From: Neonectria sp. B-13
Taxonomy: Eukaryota > Ascomycota > Sordariomycetes > Hypocreales > Nectriaceae
Direction of reading: 5' to 3'
Length of the DNA: 64,000 nt
Assembly (NCBI GenBank): GCA_002682825.1
Contig: NOKP01000001.1
Coordinates: 2,634,387-2,698,386 of the forward strand
How positions within the stretch are numbered: the first letter of the stretch is position 1; each line of letters starts with the position of its first letter. Below are positions 32,144 to 43,486 of this stretch, in pieces. The notes beneath the pieces were generated by a model. That model was not told the origin of the DNA. It did not search any database and was given only the letters and a program-made list of their open reading frames with translations. The position numbers were made by a program, and so were the translations under genes.

Positions 32144-34238
32144 ATGACTCCGATGACTCCAACCGTAACCAAATTATCTCTGGCCAAACTATCCCTGAGG
32201 CCTTCTAGCCTTCTGCGCCCGCCGCGCTCTCTTCTTCACCTCCGTCCTCGTCTCCAGCCGTCCTCGATCTTTACCACGAGCCTCCGCGCCGTCCCCGCCG
32301 CAGGCTTTTCTCGCTCTCTTCACGCCACTGCCCCGCGTTCCAATCGACCTCCCGAAGAAATGGCGCCCAAGTCCAAGTTCGACCTCAAGACCCCCAAGGG
32401 CACCAAAGACTGTGCGCGTCGCCCCTCCGATCCGAGATACAGACGCCTGATAAACTAACATCATATCCAGGGGAGGGCAAGGATATGGTCGTTCGGGACA
32501 AGATCTTCACCACCATCACCGAAGTCTTCAAGCGTCACGGCGGAGTCACCATCGATACCCCCGTCTTCGAGCTCAGAGACATTCTCTCCGGCAAGTATGG
32601 CGAGGACAGCAAGCTTATCTATGACCTTGCGGACCAAGGTGGTGAGATCTGCTCTCTGCGATACGATCTTACCGTCCCCTTTGCCCGCTTCCTCGCCATG
32701 AACAAGGATATCTCGAACATCAAGCGTTACCACATTGCCAAGGTGTACCGAAGAGATCAGCCTGCCATGACCAAAGGCCGAATGAGGGAGTTCTACCAGT
32801 GCGATTTTGATATTGCCGGAAGCTTCGATTCCATGGTGCCCGACGCCGAGGTCCTTCGCATCATCACCGAGGTCTTCGACGGCCTTGGTTGGAACGGCGG
32901 TTACACGATCAAGCTGAACCACAGGAAGATCCTGGACGGCATCTTCCAGGTCTGCGGCGTACCCGAGGACAAGATCCGCACCATTTCATCCGCTGTCGAC
33001 AAGCTGGACAAGTTGCCGTGGGCTGATGTGCGCAAGGAGATGGTCTCTGAAAAGGGCCTGGATGAGGAAGTTGCCGATCGTATCGGCGAGTGGGTGGTCC
33101 TCAAGGGAAAGCACGACCTACTTGAGAAGTTGCGAAGCAACGAAGAGCTGGCCGCCAATGAGTCCATGAAGAAGGGTATGGATGATATTGCCCTTCTCTT
33201 CGACTACCTAGAGGCATTCAATGCGCTAGACCGGGTGTCTTTCGATCTCAGCCTGGCCCGAGGCCTCGACTACTACACAGGATTGATCTACGAGGTTGTG
33301 ACGGAGGGATCCGCACCCGAGGTGACCCCCGCCGGTACGGACGGTGCAGCACCCAAGCCAGCCAAGAAGAAGGGCAAGAAGGGCGGCGAGGATGACGACC
33401 GCTCCAACGATCCTACCGTTGGCGTCGGCAGTGTCGCTGCCGGTGGCCGTTATGACGACCTTGTTGGCATGTTTTCCGGCAAGAACCAGATCCCCTGCGT
33501 TGGTATTTCTTTTGGGGTGGATCGAATCTTCTCCATCACCAAAGCCAGAATGGCCGCGGACAAGAGCGCCGCGGCTGTTCGAAACAACGACGTCGACGTT
33601 TATGTCATTGCATTCGGTGGTAAGGGCTTCCTAAAGGAGCGCATGTCGATCTGTGCCAAACTCTGGGAGGCCGGTGTCAAGGTTTGTGAATCTCTTTCTT
33701 TCGACCATTATATTTACAGTGAGCAAATCTAACATGTTTCAACCAGGCCGAGTTCCTGTACAAAGTCAAGCCCAAGGTACCGGCGCAGTTCAAGGCGGCC
33801 GAGGTCAACGGTGTTCCGTTTGCCATCTTCATCGGTGAGGATGAGGTCGCCCAAGGCAGGGTCAAGATCAAGGAGATGGGATTGCAGGATGGCCACCCTG
33901 AAAAAGAGGGTGTGCTCGTGGATATCAAAGATATGACGCGAGAGGTCAAGGTCCGCCTCCAGCGCAAGCGAGAGCTAGACGAGATGACACGGCAGGCCGA
34001 GGGTCTCCGAGTAGTCCACGGCATCAAAGGTGATGAGGTCAAGGTGGAGAAAGCGCCTGCTGCTGTTGAGCAGATTCCCGCTGAGCAGACTCCCGCTGAG
34101 CAGACTCCCGTTGAGCAGACTCCCGTTGAGCAGACTTCCGTTGAGCAGACTCCTGTTGAGCAGACTCCCGCTGAGCAGACTCCCGTTGAGCAGAAGACTC
34201 CTTCCGAGGAACAGACGCCGGCAAATCCTTCAGCATAG
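32144..34238 (+). CDS. HTS1: Histidyl-tRNA synthetase, probable dual cytosolic/mitochondrial
   Basis: Exons 32144-32411, 32471-33681 and 33747-34238 give 656 residues. The enzyme joins histidine to tRNA-His using ATP. It has class II motif 2 in [11 protein letters not shown], the histidine-binding [20 protein letters not shown] and GISFGVDRI (motif 3), then an anticodon-binding domain. The first 72 residues are rich in Arg, Ser and Leu with few acids, as in a mitochondrial presequence. An in-frame ATG at 32360 (residue 73, [10 protein letters not shown]) begins the conserved protein. Two products from two starts, as in yeast HTS1, is therefore likely. Oddities are a Lys/Asp-rich insert ([16 protein letters not shown]) before the GGRYD motif and a C-terminal tail of nine five-residue repeats of the form [10 protein letters not shown]. 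Confidence 0.94.
34066..34200 (+). repeat. 15-bp coding tandem repeat, nine units
   Basis: Nine units of GTTGAGCAGACTCCC with few substitutions (GTT/GCT at codon one, rare ATT, TCC or AAG) encode V/A-E-Q-T-P pentapeptides at the end of the histidyl-tRNA synthetase. Unit boundaries are exact except in the last copy. Confidence 0.95.
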
Positions 34239-35595
34239 ATGATACTAAATGAATAAGAAAAAAGCGAAGTCAGAATACCAACGGCTCCCAGCCATTCGTT
34301 AGATGCGAAAGATATCCGCGGCGACCGTGATTTTCTATGACGACGGTGACTACGGTGAGCGATCTTGTTACAGAATGCGGATGTTTCCTTGTTAGCTTGA
34401 TGGAGTCTTGAGGTTGTTTCGTCATGGTATTAATTATCCTTGCCGACGGGCGCTAATCTAGCGTTGCCGCATCTGTTCCCCGGGACAAGACGATGCTTGA
34501 TGGGCATAGTGAAGCAACGGAGGTGATAGATGTTGAGTAGCGTATGTATTCCTTTCAGCTTTTAGTCGACAAAAAGCACTGGGCCTCGAGCGACTTGGCC
34601 GTTTTCTGACGATCCGAATCACCTATGAACGAACGATTGAGGGTGGACTTGTGGGTGGACTTGAGGGTGTGCTTGAGGGCCACTTAGAGAGATAGACAGC
34701 GCGCCGACTCTATCTGTAACGTTCGGCTGGACATAGATGCCCACCACAGCAGGCGCTATTGAGATTATCGAACGGCCAGGTTCAGAAGATGCCGACAAGG
34801 AACCAAGTTGATTGCAGGTCGTACGTGCCTCGCAGCGCATCCCGGCCGCGGGAAGCCATAGACCGTTGCATCGGCGGCCGGGGAGCGAGGCCACTGCATA
34901 TACTGCTACCAGACACATAGCACACGGAACACTGGACGCCGCAGGACGATGATGTTTTCCTGTTTCTGTATTGTTCGCAACTGAGCTATCGATTGGGATT
35001 GGCGGCATTCATCCCGGCCTACCGGAAACTAAAGAGGTGGGCGTCTCATCCATGATCCATTGCTGTTGCCCACAGACTGGATGTTCTCCCTTTTCCCCGA
35101 CCGCCTCTCTTTCAGCTCTCCACTAACCGCCCCCTACTACTGCGGTACCGCATTGATACGTGGGTTGGTTAGCCATATTTTGGATTTTTTTTCCCCCTTT
35201 GCTGGGTTTTTCTTAGCGGCCCATCCATCCCATGCAGCGAGTCCCGGTTTTCCCAGGGAAAAGGCTGCGGGAGCAATCCGCATCGACGGTTGCGTGGGGC
35301 CCTCTCCGCTTGATGGTGGGGGGAGGAGGACCGCTCGCGAAGCGGAAGGGGGCTGGCCGCTGATGGCTGCGTTCTTGCTGGAACGTGCAGGATTCGAGGT
35401 TTTGCTTTGTTTGTTGTAAGCCTAAGCAAGGGAAAGAAAAAGAAAAAGAAAACGAAGATCCTTGGCCTCTTCGTTTGCTCCCTCGGTTCGCTGCCCCTGG
35501 ACGAGGCATGACTAGTGGCTTCGGCTCGGGGCTTTGGAGGGGGGAGGGAATAAGTAGTCGAGGTGCTGGCTCACCGAGAGAGGCGGAGAACGGGA

Positions 35596-35624
35596 ACAAG
35601 AAGAAGAAGAAGAAGAAGAAGAAG
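35596..35624 (+). repeat. AAG trinucleotide microsatellite
   Basis: About nine tandem AAG units in intergenic DNA, 75 nt before the CT run. Confidence 0.92.
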
Positions 35625-35699
35625 GAGAGAATAGCGAATGTGTGTAGGTTGTTTGCCTGTGAGCTATCTGGTGGCTTGCTTGCTTGCTCGCTTGTTGCG

Positions 35700-35700
35700 C

Positions 35701-35750
<50 letters not shown>
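35700..35750 (+). repeat. CT dinucleotide microsatellite
   Basis: About 20 CT units with one T insertion and one G interruption. It could be part of the leader or promoter of the downstream gene. Confidence 0.92.
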
Positions 35751-35751
<1 letters not shown>

Positions 35752-36621
35752 ATTCTCTCGCTGCTCTTGTTGGCCATCGCCTCGCTTCACTTACATGGTG
35801 CAGTGCACCCAAACACCACGGACGGACCATTCATCGCACTCCATTCCAACCACCGCCCACCCTCGCTGGCCCTCCGCCCGAGACTCAAGACGCCCATAGC
35901 GTCCCCTCGCCTTGATTGAATCCGGGGCCCAGTTACCAGTCTATCCCTGAAACCAGAAAACCTCGGAGCCAGAAAACCCTGGGATCAGAAAATAGCCGCT
36001 CGCTCACTCGTCGCCGCGGGGCGCTCAGATATTGCCGGATACGGCATCACCCCAAGAACGACCCACGCCCGCCGTCACTCCCGCTTCCGGAGATCCTAGT
36101 CTCCGATCAGATCTCGCCCGCACTCTTTGTTGCTGTCAGGCTGTATTACACCCGGCCCGTCCCACACGAGCAAGTCCCAACCAATTCTGCTCGCCACTCT
36201 CTCGCGCACTCAATCATCCACTACTACTTGCTTCGTAGTCCTCCGCTTGCTTGTATTACTTCCCCTCCTTCGTCCAACATCGACATCCTCTCTGTGTCCC
36301 CGTGCTTTTATCGATCACATCGTCTCACCGGGACGCCCGACTCGTGTTCGACCGCCGCGCCTAGACTCACTTCCAGGCGCCCCAGGGCCATTCTGGAACA
36401 CCATAGACGGCTTCGTCCCATTGGACCATCTCGCAAGCCCAAAGGTTGATATCGACGGCGCCATATTGGCAACACAAGCTTTCGCTACCACTCCGTGTGC
36501 ATTCCTTGCAGGGCTCTTATACCATTACCCTCAGGACACCCGGGGTCCCTGATATTTGGGAACTCGCAACATCTTCAACATCTTGACTCTGCCGCTCTGC
36601 TGGCTAACTAATCATCTCATT

Positions 36622-37783
36622 ATGATGGCGACTCTCCTTCCTCAGGCGCTACCTACGTACCCAACATCGTGGTATTCCACTTCCTCGTCGCCCGATCTGA
36701 ATTACGACCTCGATTCCTTCGCGCCACACACGGCCACCAAAAGCCCGAGACACTTCCCCCAGAACTTCCCGGGATCATTGCCCATCCTCCCCTACACGGC
36801 CACCGAGTGGGCAAAGGCAATTCAAGACGTCAAGAGGGAGTATACCGACCGCCGCTACCGCCCATGCGCGACTCGCTGCAATGAGATATTGGACAACCTA
36901 CGCGACGCTGTAAGTCGCAACCCTCCAACGCCCCCAGCACCGAGATCCCTCTCTGACACTTCACATATAGTCCATCACCCAGCCTGCCTATCTCATCTAC
37001 CTCCACTTCTATGCTGCGAGCGCCCAGGAAATGATGGCCTACGGCTTACACAACGCCTCCTCTGTCCGTGTCGCCTTCCTCCACCAGGCACAGGACCATT
37101 ACCAGCAGGCGTCGCACCTCATCGCTTCCGCCGATGCCTCCATGGACCAGTCTCTGCAGCGCCAGTCCGTAGTCTACGACTCCGGGGAGTCGCCAACCAG
37201 CATCCTGAGCTTCCCGGCCTCCGCCTTTTGGAGCCCGTCGGTCATGTCGCGAGGCTCTTCCCGGGCGTCGTCCATCTCCTCGCAGGGGGCCCCCGACCCC
37301 CAGTTCAAGGCCGAACATCGGACATCGTTCGACGCAGCGTCGGAAGATGGCGACGTCTCGATCCGCCCCGACTCGCCGACTCTCGGCTTGCCCTCGTGGA
37401 TGGACAGCTCGTTCCAGGACCTCCTCGACGCAATGCCGTCTCCGCCGACAAGCCCGGCCCGCGAGTCGGAATCGCCGCCGCTGTCCGCCCTATCCGATCG
37501 CACCTCCGACCACGTCCACTCCGCATTCCGGTACGCGGGGCTCCTCGCCGGCCTGCAGCGCCAGGTCGCCCGGCACCTGTCCTTCATCGAAATAGACCTC
37601 GAGGCGGCGCGGAACCCTCCGCCAACGCCGGCAAACCTCGGGCTTCTGCACCACGAACACCGCGCGCTGGATCTGCATGCGAGGGTTGAGAGGCTGCGAG
37701 CCGGGGGATGGCAGCGCCGGCAGTTCGATTCTCGGCGATACGAGGAGTTGCGCGAGAGCGCCATGGCGGACATGCTCAAGTAG
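36622..37783 (+). CDS. Unrecognised protein of 366 residues
   Basis: Exons 36622-36909 and 36971-37783, with a GTAAGT donor and an ATATAG acceptor. The start is a tandem ATG-ATG; codons upstream in the frame lack an ATG. I recognise no family. Residues about 55-175 look structured and helical: TATEWAKAIQDVKREYTDRRYRPCATRCNEILDN followed, after the junction, by QPAYLIYLHFYAASAQEMMAYGLH and an amphipathic FLHQAQDHYQQASHLI helix, a pattern like a helical-repeat or MIT-type bundle. About 180-310 are Ser/Pro/Asp-rich and likely disordered, with SPPTSPARE phospho-site-like motifs. The C-terminal 60 residues are again charged and helical (HEHRALDLHARVERLR). No signal peptide or membrane segment is seen. 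It ends 624 nt from the convergent kinase gene. Confidence 0.75.
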
Positions 37784-38407
37784 ATGTGGACTCTCTTTTT
37801 TCTGTCGTTCCAAGGGGTGATCCCTTCGTCTTTTGTGTGTGAAGTTCAGCTTATCATTTTGGGGTTTCCTTAGGCGATCGTCAGCTTCTAGTTTCGTTTG
37901 TTTGGGGAACATGGCGTTGAGCTGAGGATTATGCGGCAATGTCTAAAATAGCGTCTAGATGGTGGGAAATGGGAAGGACCATGTACGTCCTTTGGGGGTT
38001 CAGGTTTGGGTGGCTTGGTTTGCTTTGACGATACCAGTAGCTTATACAAAGTTTGTTAACGATATCAAATAAATCACTTCCAGTGGACAACGCGCTACGC
38101 GACTTCTTCCAGAAAGTAGCGGTCCAAAACAAGATACTGTAAGTCGACCATTGAGAACCAACCATTGAAAACCATTGAGAATCAACCATTTCGCACGGGC
38201 ATCTCGACCTTTGCACAGTCGTCGTCTGCCATGTCCACCTGACTAAATCCCAGGGACAAACCAAAAAGAGTCCCCCCCGTGTCTCGACAAAGACCCAGTT
38301 TTAGAACGATATCCCAGTGTGTATTCCAGTCCTGACAGACTCGCACAGCCATGCGAGCAAGACGCGGAGCTTTACCTGCCCTACGTCGCCGCACCAGCAC
38401 CGCGAAC
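37784..38407. other. Convergent intergenic region
   Basis: Both flanking genes end here, so it should hold two 3' UTRs and terminators. It includes T-rich DNA at 37795-37905 and a short imperfect ACCATTGAGAA repeat at 38150-38190. Confidence 0.55.
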
Positions 38408-40000
38408 TCAAGCCTGGAAACTCTTGCGCTTGGTGTCCTGCTCGACCTGCTCGGTGACTCGCAGAACCTCCTTCTCCTCCTTGTCGTCGAAAGCCTTGGC
38501 GAGAGCGACCTCGCGGAAGATGTCGGACAGATCCGAGTCCACGCCGTCCTCTTCCTGCTCGCGGAGCTTCTGAATCCGCCGGGCGAGCTTGATCTTGGCG
38601 AACGCGCGCCTGAGCCTGCTCCTCGCGCGGGAGGCCCTGATCTCGGGGACCAAGTTGTGTTCGGTAGCGTTCTTTCCGCTGAGCCAGATGTGGTTCAGAG
38701 CTTGCTACACGCCGACAGTTAGCATTTTGTCTGCATGATGAGAACGAGCCCAGCAGTGGCAACATACCTCGCTCGTCCAGCGCTCATCAGGGTTGGGGTT
38801 GATGAGGCGAAGAATAAAGTCCTTGCCGTCATCACTGACGTCCTTCCAGTATCGCTCGTGGAAGACGACGGTGGCATCAGTGCACTCCCTGATCAAGTCC
38901 TGGAGGGTCTCGCTTCGGAAGGGCGAGTAGCCGCAGAGCAGGGTATAGGTGATGACGCCCATCGACCACATGTCGACTGGCTTGCCATGGCCCTCCTTGC
39001 GCATGACCTCCGGGGCAGCGTAGCCGAACGAGCCCGCCATGGTCTTGAGGGACTCTCCTTTGCCGTCGAGCATCTTGGCAATACCGAAGTCTGCGAGGAC
39101 AAGGTCGGATTCGAGGTCTTTGCTCCGGTATAGCAGGTTTTCGGGCTTGAGATCTAACACCGTTTGGTCAGCTGGTGTCGGACGACATGGGGGGGGGGGG
39201 GGGATCGTTTGCGCAGCATACCTCTGTGGACAATCTGGTTCCTGTGGAGGAAGTCGACGGCGTTGAGGATCTGCTTGATAGTCTCGGCACCATCCTTCTC
39301 GGTGAATTTGCCCTGCTCGCAAATACGATCAAACAGCTCGCCGCCAGTGGCCAGCTCGGTGACAATGTAGAACTTGTCCTGCAGCACTGTGTCAGCATGG
39401 ATGGTTTTGGTGGGGAAGCGAAGTGGCATCAGCTTACCCTCGACTCGAACCAGTCGACAAACTTGACAATGTGGGGATGCTTGAGCTTCTGCAGCATCTC
39501 CAGCTCGTCGTAGACCATCTGCTCATTGCCCTTGACATTGCGCTTCAGGATGATCTTGACGGCGACCTTGCCGGAGGGGCTATCGGCCTCACGGACGACT
39601 CCATAGGTGCCGGCGCCGAGAGTTCGACCGAACCTGTAGAGGGACCTAGATGCGGAGAGCGAAAGGTTAGGGATATAGTGTCGAGCGAGTATGCAGGAGG
39701 AAAGACGGAGGAGGGGCGGATCGCGTACTTCTTATCGTAGCTGTCGGGCTGGCCCTGGAGCCTGTGCAGCATGCCCTGGACTAGAAAGGAGGAAGAGGCC
39801 ATGGTCAGCAGAGGGATCTTGAGGTGTTGGAGAGCTAGACAGCTGGAGAGCTAGGGAGCTGGAGTGTATGGAGGAGCCGAGAGGGTATCTGAGAAGCAGA
39901 CGGTCCAGCGCATCGACCAAGGCGTCGAGATCAAGGGCGGACACGAAAGCCAGAAGCGGGGAGGGAGTGAGGCTGACGGCGGTCGCAACTTACAGCTCAT
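38408..40000 (-). CDS. Calcium/calmodulin-dependent protein kinase (CaMK I-like)
   Basis: Exons 40000-39994, 39780-39729, 39645-39438, 39378-39222, 39153-38768 and 38704-38408 give 368 residues. The Ser/Thr kinase domain covers about 24-285: glycine loop [23 protein letters not shown] with catalytic Asp142, LADFGIAKM and YAAPEV. The tail has a basic helix ([23 protein letters not shown]) where calmodulin would bind, followed by an acidic stretch. Fungal CaMKs relay Ca2+ signals to stress and development. The first exon is only 7 nt: ATGAGCT joins TCCAGGG to give [20 protein letters not shown], which matches the start I know for fungal CaMKs, better than the ATG at 39802 ([10 protein letters not shown]) that reads through the acceptor. 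A run of 15 G sits in the intron at 39154-39221. Confidence 0.92.
39189..39203 (+). repeat. G homopolymer (15 G) within a kinase intron
   Basis: Fifteen G on the plus strand, read as a C run in the transcript, inside the 68-nt intron before the HRDLKPEN exon. It takes the place of a pyrimidine tract, though the acceptor lies about 35 nt further on. Confidence 0.9.
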
Positions 40001-42091
40001 GGCGGCGACGAAGAAGATGGCCTGGATGGCGGGGTAGAAAGGGTAGTGGTGGTGAGGAGGGCGCTTGGAGGCCTTGGAGCGATAGCGGGATGGGTGGTTT
40101 TAATAGTGAAGCGCTGGAGTCGACGAGACCAGAACCAAGCGAGAGGCCGTATGGATAGGATCCGAGCCCAGGTCGGCGAGGATTGAGCCCGTTATCGAGA
40201 CGCCGTGATGACGGGGGAGCGAGAAACAAGGTCGGGTCGTGGGAGAGGCCGAGGGAACGAGCTGGCTTGATGGGGATGGATGAGGAGACCTTTAACTTAG
40301 GTTGCGACGGCTCCAGCCAACAGCTACGGAAGGGAACAGAGGTCCATACGCCTTGGAGAAATGGGCTCTCGGGCCCTCCGCCCACTGTCTGCTGCTGGCT
40401 GCCCGCTACGAATACCCACCAACCCACTGCCTTTCAGGGTCGTGGGTCCAAGGGTGAATGAACGCGAGGTGGGCGTCGTTGTTCCGTCAGCGGGCTTGCG
40501 GTCCACCAAGTGAATGGACGCCCCCCGTCCACCAAACGTCCACCATCCTCATCCGTCCAAACTCAGCAACGCACTACAAGTCCACAACCAAAGCCCGGGA
40601 GGTACCATTCCAACCATCGACCAGGTAGGAGGCATCCAACGGAACCCCCAAACGCACACCATACACAACTGCTGCTTATCACGACAGGTACCGCGGCCGC
40701 TGGTCGAAAGGGACTTTGGGAATAGTAGAAGCCCGATGTTGGTGGCTGGTGGCTGGTGGCTGGTGGCAGGGCTCTGTGGCAGTGGAGAGCGCAACTGCGG
40801 ACAGACAGCCTCTTCTACGGCGCTGCGCAGCCATTGTAGGCCCCCCTGCAGCATCCCCAATACCAACCTGGAAAACCGTCCCGTCCGTATCACACCCGGT
40901 CAGAAGCTTAGACTGGGGGAGAAAGTGGCTGAGCACCAACCAGAAACCAGGCAAGGCGTTTTGGTTGAATTGGATCCCTCTTTCTCAGCCGCTCCCTCGA
41001 GTACGATTACTGCTTGTCGACTTATTTATTTCAGCCCTATCAGGCTGTTGCATCGGGCTGAGCGCTCTTTTATCTGTACGGGTACAAATCAGACCATCCA
41101 CTTTGACCTCAGCCCCGATCGATGCCACCGCCCGGTGCCAAGAGATATTCCAACTATGGCGGCTGCCGGTGCCGAGTTCAACTGTTCCTTAGGTACTAAC
41201 TAGTAGCCCGTGATCGCCACTCACTCAACGATGTGGTAGCCCATTTACACAAGACGCCCCCGGAAGGCCATTTGGAACGTCGTGAACTTATTTCTCCCGA
41301 GCACTGTATTCTGTATTGCCCCTATTGGGTCTTCATGGCCGGACCATAACTCAGCTCTCGTCCATTTTAACATCACTGAAACATCCCCAATGTCGGAGGG
41401 TTATAGTCATATGTCCGCGTACCTAAATGGTATGAAACATGATTGATGTTCCGTTTGGTCTTGCTCTAGGGTAAGGGCATTCGCAAGAACGACCGGGTGT
41501 TTATCACAGGACGTGGCCTAAATGTGAAGCTAGGAATAATGCGTTTGGATTATGCCGGAAAAATATGACTGTGAACCTCGTAGCTACGGTGATTTCCTGA
41601 CGTACTTGGGCAGTTGCGTACCTGAACACTGATGTTTTAATTATGGGCATTCGTACCTGACAACGGGGGGGTCGTGAGGTTGGACTATTACTCCACTCTG
41701 CAACAGTTCAGTGAACAGTCAACCAAGTTTGAACAATCAGCACATATATATGACTTACTTCCTATGCGGCAAGAAACGACGGCCTACCTAGATTAATACA
41801 AATTTGACGCTGTAGTAGAAGTTAAGGCGCAGTTAACCAATTATCGAGATTTGCTGAGCCACTCGGGTTATTGGGGCCAAGGCGCAGCCGGTTCCCCCAC
41901 TCCAACAACCGACCGTTCTGGACCTCACGGCTTAGGCCTGCTTCCTCGTTCCACAGAGGCAGCCAACGAACGGCAAATTTCCCGACCTACAACCGCACCA
42001 CGCATCTCCCGCGATACGTCAGGGCAAGGTAAGGCAAGGCAGCCGGACAAAAAGGCACGGCAAGGCGACTTATAATCCGAAGCGGCCTAAG
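40001..42091. promoter_or_regulatory. Divergent intergenic region of CaMK and the E2 gene
   Basis: About 2.1 kb between two start codons. It contains a GGTGGCT heptamer repeat near 40740-40768, A/T-richer DNA from 41220 to 41850 with no coherent frame, and AAGGC repeats at 42020-42070 just before the E2 start. The frame at 40514-41203 looks random. Confidence 0.5.
40740..40768 (+). repeat. GGTGGCT heptamer tandem repeat
   Basis: Four near-perfect copies of TGGTGGC in the CaMK upstream region. Confidence 0.85.
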
Positions 42092-42771
42092 ATGGCTGGA
42101 GCTACGCGGGACAGACGCCTCGTCAAGGAGCTTGGCAAGGTAGGCTCTCGCGCTCCTGGTTTCTGGTTACGAGCTTTTGGCTACGAGTTGTGGGCTTCTG
42201 GCCACGGAATTCTGGCCCCTGGCTCCTGGTTACTGAGACAGAAAGTGGAATGGCTGATCTCATGCCTGCTGGCTTTCCACAGATCCATAAGGATGGTCTG
42301 CCTCCGGGTATCGACTTGATACAGCGCGAGGACAGCGTCGCCGGCGATTGGTTTCTCGATATCCGCGTGTTGGACGCCAACCCGCTCTATGAGGGCCACG
42401 TCTACCGACTTAAATTCCAGTTCCCCAAGATGTATCCCATTGGTAGGCTGCGTCCGTCTCCCAGAGTGTCGTCCTCGTCAGACTAACAAACATGCCATCC
42501 AGAGCCCCCCGAGGTTACCTTTGACAAGAGGCCCGATCGCCCGATCCCGATGCACCCACATATTTATTCCAACGGCATCATCTGCCTCGACCTTCTCGGC
42601 CAGCAGGGCTGGAGCCCCGTTCAAAGCGTCTCGAGCGTGTGCATGAGCATCCAGAGCATGCTGACGAGTAACGACAAGGACGAACGACCCCCCGGCGACG
42701 AGGACTTCGTGCGGGGCAATAAGCTACGGCCCCGCGACATCGAGTTCCTCTACCACGACAACACCGTGTAG
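42092..42771 (+). CDS. Ubiquitin-conjugating enzyme E2, UBE2W-like
   Basis: Exons 42092-42139, 42283-42442 and 42503-42771 give 158 residues, close to the 151 of human UBE2W. The UBC fold fills the protein. The active site is HPHIYSNGIICLDLL with catalytic Cys97; the HPH triad is the family HPN motif with His in third place, a feature of the UBE2W group. The C-terminus ERPPGDEDFVRGN...DIEFLYHDNTV also follows UBE2W rather than Ubc4/Ubc5. UBE2W transfers ubiquitin to protein N-termini, and the same is a fair guess here. The first intron (143 nt) is longer than most in the window and consists of imperfect repeats of CTGGTTACGAG/GGCTTCTGGCC type. Confidence 0.92.
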
Positions 42772-43486
42772 AGGGGCCCTGGGCGAGTAGAGACAATCAT
42801 ATCGGTACTTACGAAACTACACACTGAGCTTTGCGGGCATTTCTGGTGCTTTTGGCGTTGGGCCTTTGGAAGCTGGGATGAAACGAGGCACGGACGGGAC
42901 ATGGCACTTGTTTGTCGAGGGACATTTGGGCTTGCGGTTTTGATGATTACTTGGGGCTGTTGGCCCAACCATATGGCGTTCATGATCAAACGCATAGTGG
43001 ACTCAACATGGATCTACCGCTCAAGAGAGATGGGTTGGCCCGGACGCTTCTAGGCTTAAACAAATAACAATCACGGCCATCGATCATGATGGTTATCGTA
43101 ATGGGTCGACCGAGGAGGAAGAGAACTCACCGGCATTCCAGCATCGTTGTGAGTTCTCCATTTTACGCAGGTATACAAGCTACATATATAAACATCTTAG
43201 GACTCTTATTTGTTCAGCCTACGGGAATATTCACTGGCGAGCTATGCATCTGGCGATTATACATAGTTGTCTGATTGTCCCACCCAGGCAACTGAATGAC
43301 GTCGTTTTAGGCGGCTACGTCCCTACCCTTCAGTGGGACGGTAGGCGCTGAGCCTCGGTGACCCGCCCCGCCAGAGCTTCACCGCCAGTGAACCGACTTG
43401 CCCGTTCATCAACACCGCGACATCCGCCCCAGCATCACAGCTCTCTTTCTGATCCCCCCCTCGCCGCGAGCTTGCGTTGAGCCACC
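42772..43486. other. Intergenic region between the E2 and Vps33 genes
   Basis: Some 0.7 kb holding the 3' flank of the E2 gene and the promoter of VPS33. A short A/T-rich stretch lies at 43060-43270. No gene is visible. Confidence 0.55.

Larger units (their letters stand above)
34239..36621. other. Long intergenic region with CT and AAG microsatellites
   Basis: About 2.4 kb between HisRS and the next gene on the same strand. It contains A/G-rich DNA at 35425-35455, an AAG run at 35596-35624, a CT run around 35700-35745 and a pyrimidine-rich, ATG-poor stretch from 35900 to 36620, probably the promoter and long leader of the downstream gene. Frames here (35213-35830 minus, 35916-36449 plus) are low-complexity translations. 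Confidence 0.55.

Noticed and set aside
34039..34236. Antisense frame of repeated QRESA units
   Set aside because: It is the mirror of the HisRS coding repeat.
36556..36621. Extension of the 36622 gene to an earlier start
   Set aside because: The upstream codon is TTG, not ATG; the first ATG in frame is at 36622.
39729..39802. Alternative kinase start [10 protein letters not shown] at 39802
   Set aside because: It reads through a good acceptor (TTTCTAG); the 7-nt upstream exon gives the N-terminus typical of fungal CaMKs.
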